A stretch of DNA of 64,000 nt from Coniella vitis (GCA_011317545.1 WUJK01000004.1:2046001-2110000); one strand, 5' to 3'. Numbered from the stretch's first letter, positions 22,859 through 35,457 are shown. Notes: a model not told the origin generated them from the letters alone. Translations and numbers: made by a program.

Positions 22859-23684
22859 CGGACGGAAGAGAGCATGGGAAAAAGGAAGCCTTTGCCCTTA
22901 TTTCCCACGCAACGGCGGGCCGCTCTGGGACTTCCTGGTTTGCCCGTCCAAACATGCTCCATGTATGCGGATGGAGACCCCTTATACCTGAAGCGGCCCT
23001 CGTATTTGCCATCCGCGTGTCTCAATGCTTGATTTGTGGTTTTGCCCTTTCGAGTGGGAACGTCCAAGAGACACCGCCACCGAAGCATGTCCTCGACTCA
23101 TCGTAGGGGATAAAATAGTGCATAACATCTGGGGTTTTACTACATAGATACAACGCATGCGGTTACGAACTCACTCAAAGGGAAGCAGAAAAGCTCCACC
23201 AACCTGTCACGTCGGCTAACACATCCACAGCAGTAGGGCGGCCATGCACGTCAGAACACATACTATCAGTAGCGAGGCAGCTCGAGGAGAGGACCCACCG
23301 CCTTCTTGGTCTTTTCCAATGTTGTCTACTTGTACTACCAGAGTACGTGGATAATAGTGCTTCAGGAGAGCCCATTCAGTCACTGCATGCGGGCACCCCT
23401 CCCCCTTCTCCGTTCTCCCTCCTTGCGTGTCGATCCTGCACAGCAACTGTCCTGCCAGACAATACGTGGAGCCTTCCCAAGTACTGTGGTAGTTTGGTCC
23501 TGGCGTCATAATCGGTCCTTTCTTTCTTTCGCCTGTCTACTACGACAAAGTATAGCATGTATGTGGCCATCGACATGCGTGCCCAGGGTACCGCTCCTTT
23601 TGCACCGCACTAGGATCGTCCCTCGTCCCATCTCTGCCGCGAATTGACACGCCCGGGTTGTATCAGGTAGTCTCCCGTCTGAGC

Positions 23685-23688
<4 letters not shown>

Positions 23689-23723
<35 letters not shown>
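23689..23723. repeat. (TC)n microsatellite, one interruption
   Basis: TC dinucleotide run broken once by a G at 23716. Confidence 0.95.
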
Positions 23724-24500
23724 AGATCAGGGCCACACGCGGCTACCTCGCGGCCCTTTTCTTTGTGTCTTCGTGTGGCCATAGAGCTGCCTGAAACTGT
23801 GATTACACCAGCGGCGCAGAACAGCCAGCGGCCAAGCACGAGGTGGCCTTTTGCGCGCATGGATGGCATCATGAATAAGCCGATGTTTTGTTTCCCATCG
23901 TTGACAATTTCAGGTGCGCAAGCTTACCGCCTTCATCGTCTCAGGTTGCGATCCAGTGTGTGTGTGTGTGTTGATGGGGGGGTAGTGTATCAACCAGCTT
24001 TCCCCCGATCGTGTAGATACTTAGATCGTCCCAACCAACCCGTTGGTGCACGCACACCTCGCCTGCTTGACGAGAAAAGGACACATCCCACATCTACCAC
24101 TCGATGACCTGGAACTTGACGAGTTCCAGCATGGAAACGGGAGCTTTTCACAACCGCATTTGCTCCTTTGAGCCACGGCTCTCTATTGCCAGACCTCCGG
24201 GGGCGTGTCTTGATCAACCGCGGCGGCTACGACATCCGTCGTCAGATCGCCTTCTTCAGCCGCCTGTTATCGTGGAAATGGCCCCCCACCCCCCAACGCA
24301 CACCTCCAAGCAAAGTGTGGGACGACAACATACCGAGGATGTAGCGTATACCTTCTGACTGTGAATCTGTCCCTGGAGAAACCGATCACGGGGGAGCACA
24401 TGTGGGCCGAGCTATCTATCCTTTCCCAAGCCTTGTCCCAAGTCCTCGGTTCATATGCCAAGCCAGACCATCGAGAGGCTCTCTCTTGGCTTTGCGAGCA

Positions 24501-24944
24501 TTAATCAGTTGCTTGCTTTTTGTTGAAGGCTTGTTGGCAGTTCAGCTGTCCATCGAAGCCGTGCAGATCAGGTGCTGCACAGCATCTGCAGAGCTCCTCG
24601 TTGCAAAAGGCCCAAAAGTTCTGGGGATCATGGTTGGCTGAGAAGTGCATTGGACACCCGCATCCGGTGCAGGTCACGTTATCTCGGCGTTCAGCTCTGG
24701 TCTCATTGGAAAGGGGAAGAGAAGGGAAAAAAAAAAAAAAAAAAAAAAACACTCTTTTGATTGCGCTTATTCGACTCGTGTAATGCTTCCCCCGGACGAA
24801 ACTTCCTTGACATATCAACATATATTGATTTGATTGACTGACTGACTGATCGGCGAAGCGGCTGCTCAGGACACTCAAAGACTCGATCGGCCCACCACCA
24901 GCCCCATCACCGTTTGCTCTTCGCGGTCTTTGTTGGATCAACAT
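24501..24944 (-). CDS. Candidate Cys-rich small protein (gene model uncertain)
   Basis: The frame from ATG 24944 to the stop at 24501 is open for 147 codons, but its middle is encoded by a 23-base homopolymer (poly-Phe), which is more likely intron or leader. The last 60 codons look protein-like: VTCTGCGCPMHF, then FWAFCNEELCRCCAAPD and GFDGQLNCQQAFN. They contain eight cysteines in a C-x2-C-x-C ... C-x4-C-x-CC ... C spacing. A real gene would probably have a short upstream exon and an intron covering the T-tract, but I cannot fix its donor. It could also be a chance ORF. No signal peptide can be placed without the N-terminus. I do not recognise the family. Confidence 0.35.
   Translation of the reverse strand: MLIQQRPRRANGDGAGGGPIESLSVLSSRFADQSVSQSNQYMLICQGSFVRGKHYTSRISAIKRVFFFFFFFFPSLPLSNETRAERRDNVTCTGCGCPMHFSANHDPQNFWAFCNEELCRCCAAPDLHGFDGQLNCQQAFNKKQATD
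24727..24749. repeat. Poly-A tract (23 bases)
   Basis: Uninterrupted run of A on the + strand. Confidence 0.95.
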
Positions 24945-24971
24945 TCTATACTGGTTCTCTTCTTTTTCTTT

Positions 24972-25000
24972 TGCTGCTGCTGCTGCTGCTGCTACTGCTG
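24972..25000. repeat. (TGC)n trinucleotide repeat
   Basis: Seven TGC units followed by a slightly imperfect continuation, in non-coding DNA. Confidence 0.9.
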
Positions 25001-25397
25001 TCCCTGCCAGGTCGAGATTGTGTGGCTGTCCACTAGCCCGTGCCTTTCTCCTCTCCTATCTTGCACCGCGTCACGCTGGACGCTACGCTGCCGAACTAAT
25101 GAAATGTAGCCCGACTCTTGTCTAGCTGGGGTTTTTTGAGAGATCGGTTGCTTGTGACACACAGAAGGCTACACAGATAGCTAGCTGTTGGCAAGGACAG
25201 AAAGATAAGGGACAGCTTGTGCAAAACAAAGCGAAATAAAGGGCTGGAACTTGCCACTGTAATGCCACGTCTACATAGTACTGCCGCCGCATGACAATCT
25301 CCATCTGATATGAGGGCTACTAAACTCTGATGATCCGTGTAAACGTGCCATTGGCCCCAAAGAGCGTCTAGAACAGGAAAGGGAAAACAAGAAAAGG

Positions 25398-25437
<40 letters not shown>
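25398..25437. repeat. Poly-A tract (40 bases)
   Basis: Uninterrupted run of about 40 A on the + strand. It is unusually long for a fungal intergenic homopolymer and its exact length is prone to sequencing error. No retroelement body is visible beside it. Confidence 0.9.
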
Positions 25438-25439
<2 letters not shown>

Positions 25440-26730
25440 ACCCTGAAAACAAACCACTTGCTTCTCGGGATATCTACTGTGAAGCGCCCACAGGCTTTCC
25501 CACAGCATTCGGCAATGGCGGAAGCGAACCCACAATTGCCATCCTCTCTCCTCGGCTCTGCAGATCTACAAGATCGAATGATGCCTAGCTCGCCTGTGTG
25601 CCGTATGGTTCAAGCGGCCTCGCTGGTCCTATCCGCCGAAGCCAGCATTGCCCAAAAAGGTATGTCTTCAGAAAGAATGCTGCGCTTGAAACAATACGTA
25701 CAATAATGATCAGCATATTGTCCTACACTACAAGCCGGAACGACACAACAGTGAGTGCGCTGAAGCAACTTGGCGTATCATATGGCAATCTTTTCATCAT
25801 TCTTTCACGGTGGCCAACACCCGAGAATTTGTTGTGCTCGGTCTGGAGTTGGGACGAGAGGGCACGACCGGTCGGATCGAAGGAAAGATCAAGTAAATAA
25901 GCGCGACCCAGCAAAGTTAATATGCTATGTGTCCATGGACAATTTGCAAATAGACAGGGAAACCCGACTCGTAAGGCCCATGGAGTGAGTAGGCTCAAAA
26001 AGATACCCGGTCTCGGTCTTTTACAATGCCATCACGACCACAGAATCCAGGTTGACAGAAGTTCAAGATCGACTATTTTACCATTGCTGAGTTCTATGGA
26101 ATCTTGACAACGAACATTGATAGCAAGTATCTTAGTAACAGACATCAATCACACAAGAAAAAGACAGGTATTTCGTGTCGTCACTGACACTGTGAGGCTG
26201 CTTCGCTTACAGACTGTGAGGAACAATCGCCACGTCAATAAGCTGGCTCGTGGAGGCAGATTTATCCAACAAATACACCTCGTAATAATTGACACACTCT
26301 CCAAAACATGCCCTCCTCGGAAGTCTCTTTCGCCGGTGGGCTCTCTCATGCGATTTTGTTCATCCTGACAAAATGCTCATACTGCTGTTCGTCAAAATCT
26401 GCAGATCTTCAACCTTCATGGAACCCGCGATTCCGCCGGGGCCTGGCCCAGACTGTGCAGTTTCGTTTTCCAAAACGGTAACCACTTGGAGATCTGGTTA
26501 CAGGTACAGTAGTGTGTTCATATATACTGACTCTAATCTTCCCATCCCCAAAGCTTAGCCCCAAGCTTTCTATCCACAGCTTCCGGAGTGCATAGTAGAT
26601 GATGCTTTTTGCTGCGTCAACCCCCCCCCCCGGGCCCAGAAAGGCATCTCCTTGCTTTTCAGGGTCCTGTAGATCTGGATGTGATTGACGTGTACGTATA
26701 AACGACCTCGCCGACGCAAGCAGTCGGCAG

Positions 26731-26733
<3 letters not shown>

Positions 26734-26765
<32 letters not shown>
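26734..26765. repeat. (TA)n microsatellite
   Basis: About 16 TA units inside the AT-rich block. Confidence 0.95.
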
Positions 26766-26769
<4 letters not shown>

Positions 26770-29410
26770 TTTCTTTTTTATATTAAAAAAAAGAGAAAGA
26801 AAATGCCTTACAAAGCAGAAGTAGAGCCTCATCATCCTTTGCTGATCTTCCCTGGAAATGAGCCTCATTGCGTGAATATAGAAATTTACAGAAACGTAAC
26901 CAGAAAATCCTGTATTGAATATCATAGTTTATAGACACATCTATGGGGGGTACATAGATCAGGCCAGCCACCGGCCACAGATTAAGCTCAACATTCCTTT
27001 GTGTGTGTGCTTTTGGCCTTTTCCTACACCGAAACGATGAACACTTCCTCGACTCCATTCTTCTTTTTTCTTTCCCTCAGACAGTCCTCAATCTAAACCA
27101 CAAAAGCGTCGCGACACCTCTCTTCGCACAGAGTATTTAACAGCAGGGAAACAACGCATTAGGTCGCAAAGCATTGGAAGCGCGGCTCAAGATTGCACCC
27201 AAACTTCCCAGCTGTTTCAAAACTGGAACACATGAGTTTGGTTTAAACTGGGTTCGTCTGGTTACCAAAATCTCAAAACTCAATCGCTTACAATGTTTTT
27301 TTCTTCTTCTTCGGACGTTTCTTACCAAAAAGAAAAAAAAGGAAAAAAAGATGTCTGGATTTTTGAAGGGGATAGATGGCATGGGTATGCGACTTTTCTT
27401 TGTCGCATAAGCATTGCCAAGAACTAGGCCTGAGTTTGACTCCAGTTTTACCTCGAAAAAGTGGTCGGCATCTTTTCTCGTATTGTTGGTATTTTCAACG
27501 TTTATTATTTTTATTTAATCTTTTTGGGGGGGTACATGTTCTCTGGCTGAACTGCTTACACCCACCGATTCCGTAATTATCATAGATACGTAGCGATTAT
27601 CAGATTCCTCCAAGTCCTGTTTCCCAACCTGGATAGCATGAAATCCATCGAGGTATTTCAAAAGATGATTCAACAGCCCACGGCCTAATTCACATTTTGG
27701 GAATTTCCGTGTATAAAAGTTACTTGTAGTTGTCACCTTTCTTCGGGGCAGGTGAATGTGAAGCCAAATTATACATATTAGTCTGATAGTATCGACTTTC
27801 TAGCTTTGTGTCAGCCGCAGATACTCATGGAATTTAGAAAACTAAGAGAAATAATATGGCGTGACCAAAAAAAAAAAAAGGCAAATCTGGAGAAACTTCA
27901 ATGCATTGGCATGTGCGCGACTAGGTAATCATGGCTACTTTCTGTACTCAATCCTTCACAATACATTCTCTCATTGCACGTCTTGTTCGGATGCATTAGC
28001 GATATCAAAATCACGCACATCAGGGAGTTATGGCAACCACTCCGCCCAGGACTTTGGCTCCGTAGCAATTGCGATGTTCAACATTCTCAGAACATACGAG
28101 GACATTCGAAATGTACATGATATAATTTGAGGTCGAGTTTCCACGGCTACTCTGACTGTGAACCAACGTGCATAAGTCGATGGAAACTTGCCCCGAATCT
28201 CTGGAAACGAGTATAACCTTGATACTAATACTAATACCTTGGCCTCTACACGTATACATCCAAGTTTGAATGGATCTGAATACTGATATTCTTGGAGGAA
28301 GTCGCTACCGTAAGTATACAAGGCTTGAATATAGCCAACAGATAGCAAGAAAGTTCGTATGAGAACATCTCGAGTGTGGGTATTTTCGACTCCCCACCCT
28401 TAGTACTATACTCCCAAGGCGATAGACTCAAAGAGTATATCTGCTTTACTTAAGAAACACAACCTGTGCCTAATTAGTAACAATATTGATGATATGGTTT
28501 GGGGGGTGATATGTTGATGACACTAATGCTATTGCTACAGGTAAAAGTGGCTGCTCCTGCATGCTTCCACCTCGCTTCACTTGCTGGCTTCAATCGACGC
28601 TGGCAAGAAAGGAATTTCAACCAAAATAAAAACCCGAATTCTTATGAAACATTAACAAGAGAGAACCGAGATAGAAAGATAAATGACAAGGGAAGAACAA
28701 GCTAAACTGCCAAGAAAATAGAGTTTCCAAAAACCAGAAAAAGAAATTCGAGCAGCCAGGTCGCGAAGCAGACAAGCAGAAACTGCCTTTGCATGAAGAA
28801 ATAGCAATGGTACAACAGATATTCATGGTTTCAGCTTTTGTTGCTGAGACCATTAAGCTCATCTGTTCGCCGCCCACTGTCCATCCGTTGTACATAGCAT
28901 TAGAGATCCCCTAAGAGACCATGCCGTCACCTGCCATAACCCGATTCATGGCGAAGTATGCATGTTTTAGGAGGGTGCTGTTTGCGTCGAAGAGCCTGCA
29001 TAGAGGTTCAAGAATGCACCGGCCCTCCTGCTGAGTGTGGAACTCACAGATTGGCTGCCAGTGCCAGTCCTGAGTCCACTTCAACTGTATTCTGTTGGTT
29101 GTGCCCTGGGCTGCCCAGTGTCGAGTGAGAGGTTTTGGCCGAAGCCTCTGTTCACAAAGGCCCCCATGAGTCGATGGCCATGCCTAAGCTTGCAGAACAT
29201 CAAGTCCACAAAAGGTCATATGCATATACATATACCCAGTGTTAGACTCTGGCACTATGGTGTGGGGACTGTGAATTCCTTCCCCTGGTGATATTCCACA
29301 GCCAGCAACCATAACTGAATGTTCTCTGGTACAAAGACATGTCAGGGGAATCTAGTGAAAAGCCACAGTCAGATCCCCCTGATACATCATAGTGCTGTCA
29401 ACAACACGGA

Positions 29411-32400
29411 CTATTGTGCAAGCCGAGGATGATAGCCTCCAGTGGGAGATGACACTTTCTCCCCTGCACCGTCAGGCATCGCGCTCTTGCGTTGCTGACT
29501 CTTCCAAAAGTCCATAGCCTCAACAACATCTTCACCCTTTTCATCTTCATAAGCGAACAGGATCTACGATAAATGTTAGCCAGGATGCCACATGATTCCT
29601 TGAATAGCACGATAAGAAAGCTCGTACCTCATGCGTGCTGCTATGCAGCATACGGATATTCTTGTGTGGGACAATGTGCACCGCGCCAGACTCAATGTTC
29701 CTGAGCTCAATAAAGTTTGGTTCAAAGGCTAGAATCCATGGATAGGATAGTGCGAAGCTGTGGGGTGTGCCCTCCCAGTCGATTCTCCACTCCGGTCTTG
29801 CCCTCCAGCCATTTCGATTGACAAAGAAGGAAAATTCAGAGTAGTTCAGCAAGAACTCGCCATTCAGGCGTTCAATATGGATAGGCTTAACACCTTCCTT
29901 GCGCGCCACAAAGTCCAGTGAAGTGTCAGCTTGGTCTAGCAATGACTGTGTCTCGAGAGTTTCCAACGAAACCACTTCAAAGCCTCGAGCGCAGGCCACA
30001 CACAGTTTGGACTTGAGGAAGTGAACCGAGGTAGACTCAGTAGGAATATAGAATTCCTTGAAAGGTTTGAGTTCATCCTGACCAGCATTGAACATTTTGC
30101 TCAGACCCTTTTGTTTCTTGCTCTTTGACATGGCGTCGTTGGGCTCATAGACCTTGATCGTTGTCGATAGCGTAGTAGGCTTGACGCAACACACCAGGTG
30201 TCGGCCCATGGAGATACCAGCCTTGAAGTAACTGCAGTGACTCTGAATTTTCTTGGGCTTCTTGGACAAGGCAGATTCGTTGGGGTCCAGGGCTGCAAGG
30301 TTGTAAGAGATAAGCGACTTGTTGGAAAGCACCAGTAGGAGCTGGTACTCTTCCAGCGCATCGATCTGGGTGACATTTGTTGCCTCTAATATCTTGCGTG
30401 GCTGACCGCCAGACTTGCGATCCGACACGTAGATACCGGCATCCGTACCGTAAATCAACTTTCTGCCACCGTCTACATCGAACATTGTTAGTTGGCATGT
30501 GGATGAAATAGGACTCGATATATATTAAAAAGAAAAAGGACTTACCAAACGGAGCGACACAGTTAACCTTATTAGTGCCTGTGAAGAATCCGTGAGAGAT
30601 AACATTTGTGTTGAGGAAGTCCACACGCGCTCTTAGCTTTTGCTGTGCAGCGTCGATAAATTCTAGCCACTTTTGCCGGCCCGTCTGGGTCGATGCGTAA
30701 AGGGTCAATTCGTAGCCATTCTTGCCCATGTGCTTGAACGTAATGGGCCAGCCTTCTCCTTTCTTGCCACCCTCAGGTCGTATGGCAGGAAGCAGACTCG
30801 AGGCAGAACGCTTCACTGCGCCCGAAGGGATGACCTCTTCCATTTCCTTGATGGACAAAAGCTCGAGCGGTATAGGCTGAAAATCGCAATATTAGTTAAC
30901 AGTCACCGACATATGTGAACTGGAGTCTTGGTACTTACCCGTCGATAGGCCTTGACCTCTTCCGCCTTGCCCACTTGCTTGATCCTCACTAATAAGACGG
31001 CGTGATCGAACAAGAAAGCTGTTATCTCGCTGTTCTCTGTTGCCGATTTTTTGAAGTTGCTCTTAAACACTAATTCACGGCCCTCGTCGGTGAGCTTCAG
31101 GTCGACCTTCTCATTTGGCCTAAATTTGAGCTGGTCGTGTAGGCGGCGCAGGTTGAAGCGGTTCTCGGCCTTGCCAGACTCTGCATTCACCCTCGTGAGA
31201 AGGTCACGAATCATGACGAGGACCTTGGGAATGTCTTCCTTGTCCGGGTTGCCATCTTCTGTGTACTTCAGGATGTTCTCCAGAAGCAGGGGGTAACGCG
31301 CCAATCTTGTCGTTGGCTTGGTCAGGTAACCGTTTAGTTCGAGTTTCCTGGATTCCTTGCGCCTTTCGATCTCGTCGACGAAGCGACCAAAGTTGGGATT
31401 AACTGATCGCTCATTTTCGAATTCGTATTTGGCCTCCAGTTGCTTGGAGCCATACTGTATGAAGGGCTCAAATAATGGCACGCAGTCCAGGAAAATGTCT
31501 CCAATGTTCCGTACAACGTGGCCGTTTTGTTGTCGATCTGTCAGAGCCTTGGCAAGCTTTGAGCTCACTGCATGAATGCTCGGAGGGTCGATAATATTGC
31601 TGAAGATGTTGCGCACAACCTTTTCTCGCCGCTGTGGAGGAATAGGCGAGGCCTTGGACCGAAGGGGACTGATCCAAAAGTCGCGCAGGTACTCCAGATC
31701 CTTGCAAAAGTCTCGTTCCGTATAGCAGATCTCGGAAATGACTTCTTGCCTCTTCTTCTCCTTGTCGCTGACGCCGTCCGCAACCTCCTTGGGCACACTG
31801 TTGATCCACAGCTTTTGTTCGTCGGTCTGGTCTATGTCGTCGTCATTGGCCGGGGCTTCGTCCTTCTTCAGGCCAACTCCAATCTTCAAGTTCAACCTCG
31901 AGACTTGCTCCAGGCGTCTAGGGCAAGCAATCGAGTAACACAGCTGATCCCGCGTACAAGTCGGCGAATAACACTCGGAAAGCAAAACAAAAACACCGTT
32001 AACCGGGGGCTTGTCGGACTCGTCTTCCATCATTGTGTCCCTGAATTGGTACATCTCCGAGGGCGAGTCCCGAAGACGGTGCTCATACGTCACATCGTGA
32101 AAGTACTTTTGAGCATCGAGGGCTCGGCCGAGTAACAGAGCCAAGTTGCGATCGGTCGTTCTGATAATGTAGGACAGAACATCGACGGCCTCCGAACCGC
32201 TGAATGCATTCTTATATGTGAGTTCGTTCTTGGTGCGGTCGCCCGTTATAATCTTTTCGCGAAAGCACTCCCCCACTCTTGATAGCAGTGCAGGATAGAC
32301 CAACGGAGGACGTATTTTGGCTGTCATGGGTCGTTCGCCATCCAAGGTGGCACGGCTCATGGAAGGTCGGTGCACTAGAGTACCACCGTCTGACTTTTCG

Positions 32401-33356
32401 GAGATGGACGGAGCAATTGTCGAAGCCATCGACATGGTCCGTCCACTGTCCCCGCTGGCTGAAGACTGCACGCTCGATCGGGTTTGAGACCCCGGAGCAG
32501 GCGTGAATCCATTGTATCCATTATGATTGTCCTGCTGCTGCTGTTGTTGAGGCATTTCGGTGGCGAGAGCTCTTCTGTTGGGTATCGGCCTACCGCTCAT
32601 GGTCTGATGCGCGTCGCGCTCATGGCCTGGGTAGCCGCCAGTCATACTCATCGACCGCTCGTCCTGGCGTTCAGGGACCACTCTGCCCTGAGCCGTTGTT
32701 CGCGAAGAATGTGCGTTAAACGGCGGCGGTTGGCGGAAGTTGCTGGCTGGAGCCGGAGAGCCGCCGGAATACTGGCCAGCTCCTGGCTGCTGATACATTG
32801 GCTGCCTCGGGGGACCAGCAAGGGATTGGGACCGATACGGGTCGGAGTTGAGGGCGGGGGCTGGGCCAGAAGTAGAACCGTTCTGATAGAATCTTTGAGC
32901 CGGCGTCCGAGCTCCGTATGCGCCAGCTGGTGGCCCCCTTTGGTCAACCCTGGGTGGAATCGGTTGCCCTGGAGGGTAGCGACCTGGGGGCCCCTGAGGC
33001 TGTCTTTGCTGCTGCAGGTACTGCTGGGAGGGCACCTGCGTGCCGCCTCCTGATATAGACCTCTGGCCTTGATAGTACCCATTTGCCATGCTCGAGTCCA
33101 TTGTCCGCGTTCGCTCGTAGGCAGCCTGTGTAGCCATGCGGTGCGGCGGCGGTCGTGACATGGAGGACATGGTTTGCGTACGGTCGGCGTGCATCATCTG
33201 CGGAGGAACCGAGGAAGAGGTCATGGTCTGAGAGCGCCCAGGGCCAGGAGAGGCGCCAAAAATGTTTGCATAGGCGGCATCTCGCTGAGGATACTGGCCG
33301 TACTCTTGGTTTGGCCTTCGCGGAGGTTGCACGCGGTCTTGGTGGTAGTCGGCCAT
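29411..33356 (-). CDS. ROM2: Rho1 guanine nucleotide exchange factor (DEP-DH-PH-CNH)
   Basis: Exons 33356-30939, 30876-30546, 30472-29628 and 29563-29411 give 1248 aa. All introns are GT-AG with phases that restore the frame (for example G|AC into DGGRKLIYGTDAG). Order: a Pro/Gln/Gly/Ser-rich disordered N-terminus (to about 345, with a short polyQ near 275), a DEP domain (about 350-437, FREKIITGDRTKNELTYKNAFSGSEAVDVL), a RhoGEF/DH domain (about 535-725, ISEICYTERDFCKDLEYLRDFW; TRLARYPLLLENILKYT), a PH domain (about 750-905, split by intron 1) and a citron-homology domain (about 917-1205). The ending ILFAYEDEKGEDVVEAMDFW is typical of fungal Rho1 GEFs. Family role: activates Rho1 at the plasma membrane, driving glucan synthase and the Pkc1 cell-wall integrity pathway. 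The layout fits the Rom1/Rom2 class rather than Tus1, though subfamily naming is inferred. Confidence 0.93.
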
Positions 33357-33805
33357 GGCTCAAATGACCGACAAGGGGTCGGGACGTGGATGGCGGGCGT
33401 GGGCGGATGTGGGCCGTCGAAACCTAGAGATCAAAAGCAGGAGGAATCAGCACACGCGAGCGTGCCCATCGGATGAGATGGCAGAGGCGTCAGTGCAGCA
33501 GGCAGAGGCAGATGAGGCCGAGGACGGGGGGGGCGGGGAAAAAGGGTGCGAGGTCCTCGAGGCGTGGTGTTGGGCCTCTCTGGCTTGATGATGGAAAGCA
33601 ACTTTTGGTCGCAGCACCACCGGAGCCAAAGACGAGTACGGCGGCACCTTACGTACGCGGCCCGTATGAGCCATGGCACTGTACTCAGACAGCAGCAAGG
33701 GGAAAAAGGGAAAAAAAGTGGATCTGGGGAACCTTACTCGCCAGTGCCCTTGACTTGGAAATGCGCGGTCCTCGCCAGGCCTCCGACCGTTTGGGAGAGA
33801 GAAGG

Positions 33806-33856
<51 letters not shown>

Positions 33857-35457
33857 CACTGCCTGGAGGACCGCCAGAGATAAGACAGACAGACCCTGGC
33901 CTGGCGTGACAGCACTGCAGCAACCACGACGCGAAAGGGCGTTTGCTGGGCTGGCAGTGCCGGGCTGCTTCCAAAGGCTGTTGTTGCTTGTGCGTGATTT
34001 TGCTTGGGTTCCCTTCTCTGGCGTCTGTTTTGCAACTCTTGGTGCGGCTTTCGTCCGTTAAAGGATGACAATGGTGCCGTTGTACGAGCTTTGTTCGGGG
34101 AGGTGGTGGAGGAGCTGGGGATCTTCGGAGCGGGAATTAGTCGAGCCAACGACGACAGCGTATACGAACGAAGCGTACGGAGGATGACTGACGGCCTTAC
34201 TCGATTCGCTCACTGCGCTGCCTGTTTGTGTGTTGCGCGCTGGCTTATTGTCAGAGTCTGTCGCGCTGCCTGCCCTTCTCCTTTACGTTGGCCGGAAAGC
34301 AACGGCGCCAGGTGTCTGATGCGGCGCTATAGCAGTCGAAATTGAAGTGTGGATCAGGGTCGGCGTGGTGGTCGAACGTGCGAGTACCGCGCTGGTGCGA
34401 AGATGGTGGACTTCTATGGAATTGTAATGGGTTGGGGCCACCAGAGACGCCCAGTCGAGTTGGACGAGTTGCATTCGGCCTCGCTGCTTGGCTGTTGGTG
34501 CCGTCGTCAAGGTATTGCTATTGCCATTGCTGTTGCAGTTGTTGGTGGATATGATTTCGTTGCATACCTACCTGGGTATGTCCTAGGTATTCTGTACTTG
34601 GAAGTCGCATCTTTGGTCGAGTGTCTCTGGTTCCTGCTTCACCAGCTTGTACGTACCTGCCTGGAACGTTGGTTTAGTCTCGTCACGAGCAACAATACGC
34701 AGCTTGCTGTTGGCCAAAAAATCGGGATAAAATCATCATATGGACAAATGTTATTGGCACTCAGATCTAAATGCCATTTACCACCAAAAAGCAAAGCAAA
34801 GAGTGAGGAAATACACACAATCAATAGCAAAGCAGAGCAAACCAAATACCAAAAATGAGCATCAACAAACACCCACCTAAACCAGCCCATACTACTAATA
34901 CAACCTTGAGTCCACTAGCCCAGGTTATGTTGGTATTTATATAGCAAGTGGTAGTATATTTTGAAGACTTTGTACTGTAAGGAGTATCTTTTCTTGAGCT
35001 GGCAATCTTTGTACATGGTATAGCATGGTTATTGTGTCTGCATCTGCATAATGCTGAGTAGCTGAGAAAAGAAGTCCCAAGTTCTCAGAGGGGGGTCCTG
35101 ATAGGCTATATAGTACAAGTGGCCTCCCACACGGCTGTGCCCCTGTAACTCATGCTATTTATTTAGGTACTACTATGCATATCCAGGCAGCTTTACTATG
35201 TACTGTCCGGCGGTACATTGTACAGCATGAAGTACCTCCCGCTTAGTCATCTCTTGACAGCGCTCCTGGAACCCGCACAGTAAGCTACGAGCTCCTGCAC
35301 GCCCGTCAACGTCGTCAGCGCCTTCAAACAACCACCACCTCACAGCCCTCGCTCGCGACGGACCGCCCCAAGCAGCCATCCGAACCTGTTGTGACTTCGA
35401 CAAGCGCCTGCTCTCTCCGGTGACCCTCATCTTTGACACACAACACCCACCGCAACA
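33357..35457. other. 2.1 kb divergent promoter region ROM2 / VMA11
   Basis: This stretch contains the (GT)23 tract at 33809-33854, a TACTATGTA motif at 35194-35202, and the pyrimidine-rich or ACAACACCCACC-type leader directly before the VMA11 ATG. ORFs of 110-175 codons here run through the GT tract or lack motifs and are not supported. Confidence 0.6.
33809..33854. repeat. (GT)23 microsatellite
   Basis: A perfect dinucleotide run of 46 bases, about 450 bp upstream of the ROM2 start. It is the longest perfect microsatellite in the window. Confidence 0.97.

Larger units (their letters stand above)
20932..24500. other. Gene-poor region, microsatellite-rich
   Basis: About 3.6 kb at roughly 50-57% GC. 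It holds (CT)n tracts at 22826-22856 and 23689-23723, CCATG pentamer repeats near 22384-22408 and a short GT run near 23956. Many ORFs of 60-150 codons occur, but their products are repetitive or patternless, and I support none as a gene. Confidence 0.55.
24945..29410. other. Gene-poor region with AT-rich core
   Basis: From about 25660 to 28900 the GC content drops to roughly 35-42% by eye, against about 50-55% around it. There is no long ORF and no recognisable transposase, reverse transcriptase or terminal repeat. Landmarks are a TGC run (24972-25000), a 40-base poly-A (25398-25437), a TACATAGTA motif (25272-25280), a poly-C (about 26623-26634) and a TA run (26734-26765). A short exon-like ORF starts at ATG 25515 and meets a GTATGT donor near 25662, but no continuation is found. 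The region could be a decayed element or simply a long intergenic spacer. Confidence 0.5.

Noticed and set aside
25515..25706. ORF MAEANPQLPSSLLGSADLQ... as a gene
   Set aside because: It looks like a first exon with a GTATGT donor, but no downstream exon continues it. Kept only as context for the AT-rich island.
33447..34149. Overlapping ORFs with His-Thr or Val-Cys repeats
   Set aside because: The proteins are translations of the (GT)23 microsatellite and its flanks.
34349..34858. 169-codon ORF upstream of VMA11
   Set aside because: No ordered motif, poor codon pattern and it sits in a promoter-like region. An orphan gene cannot be excluded.
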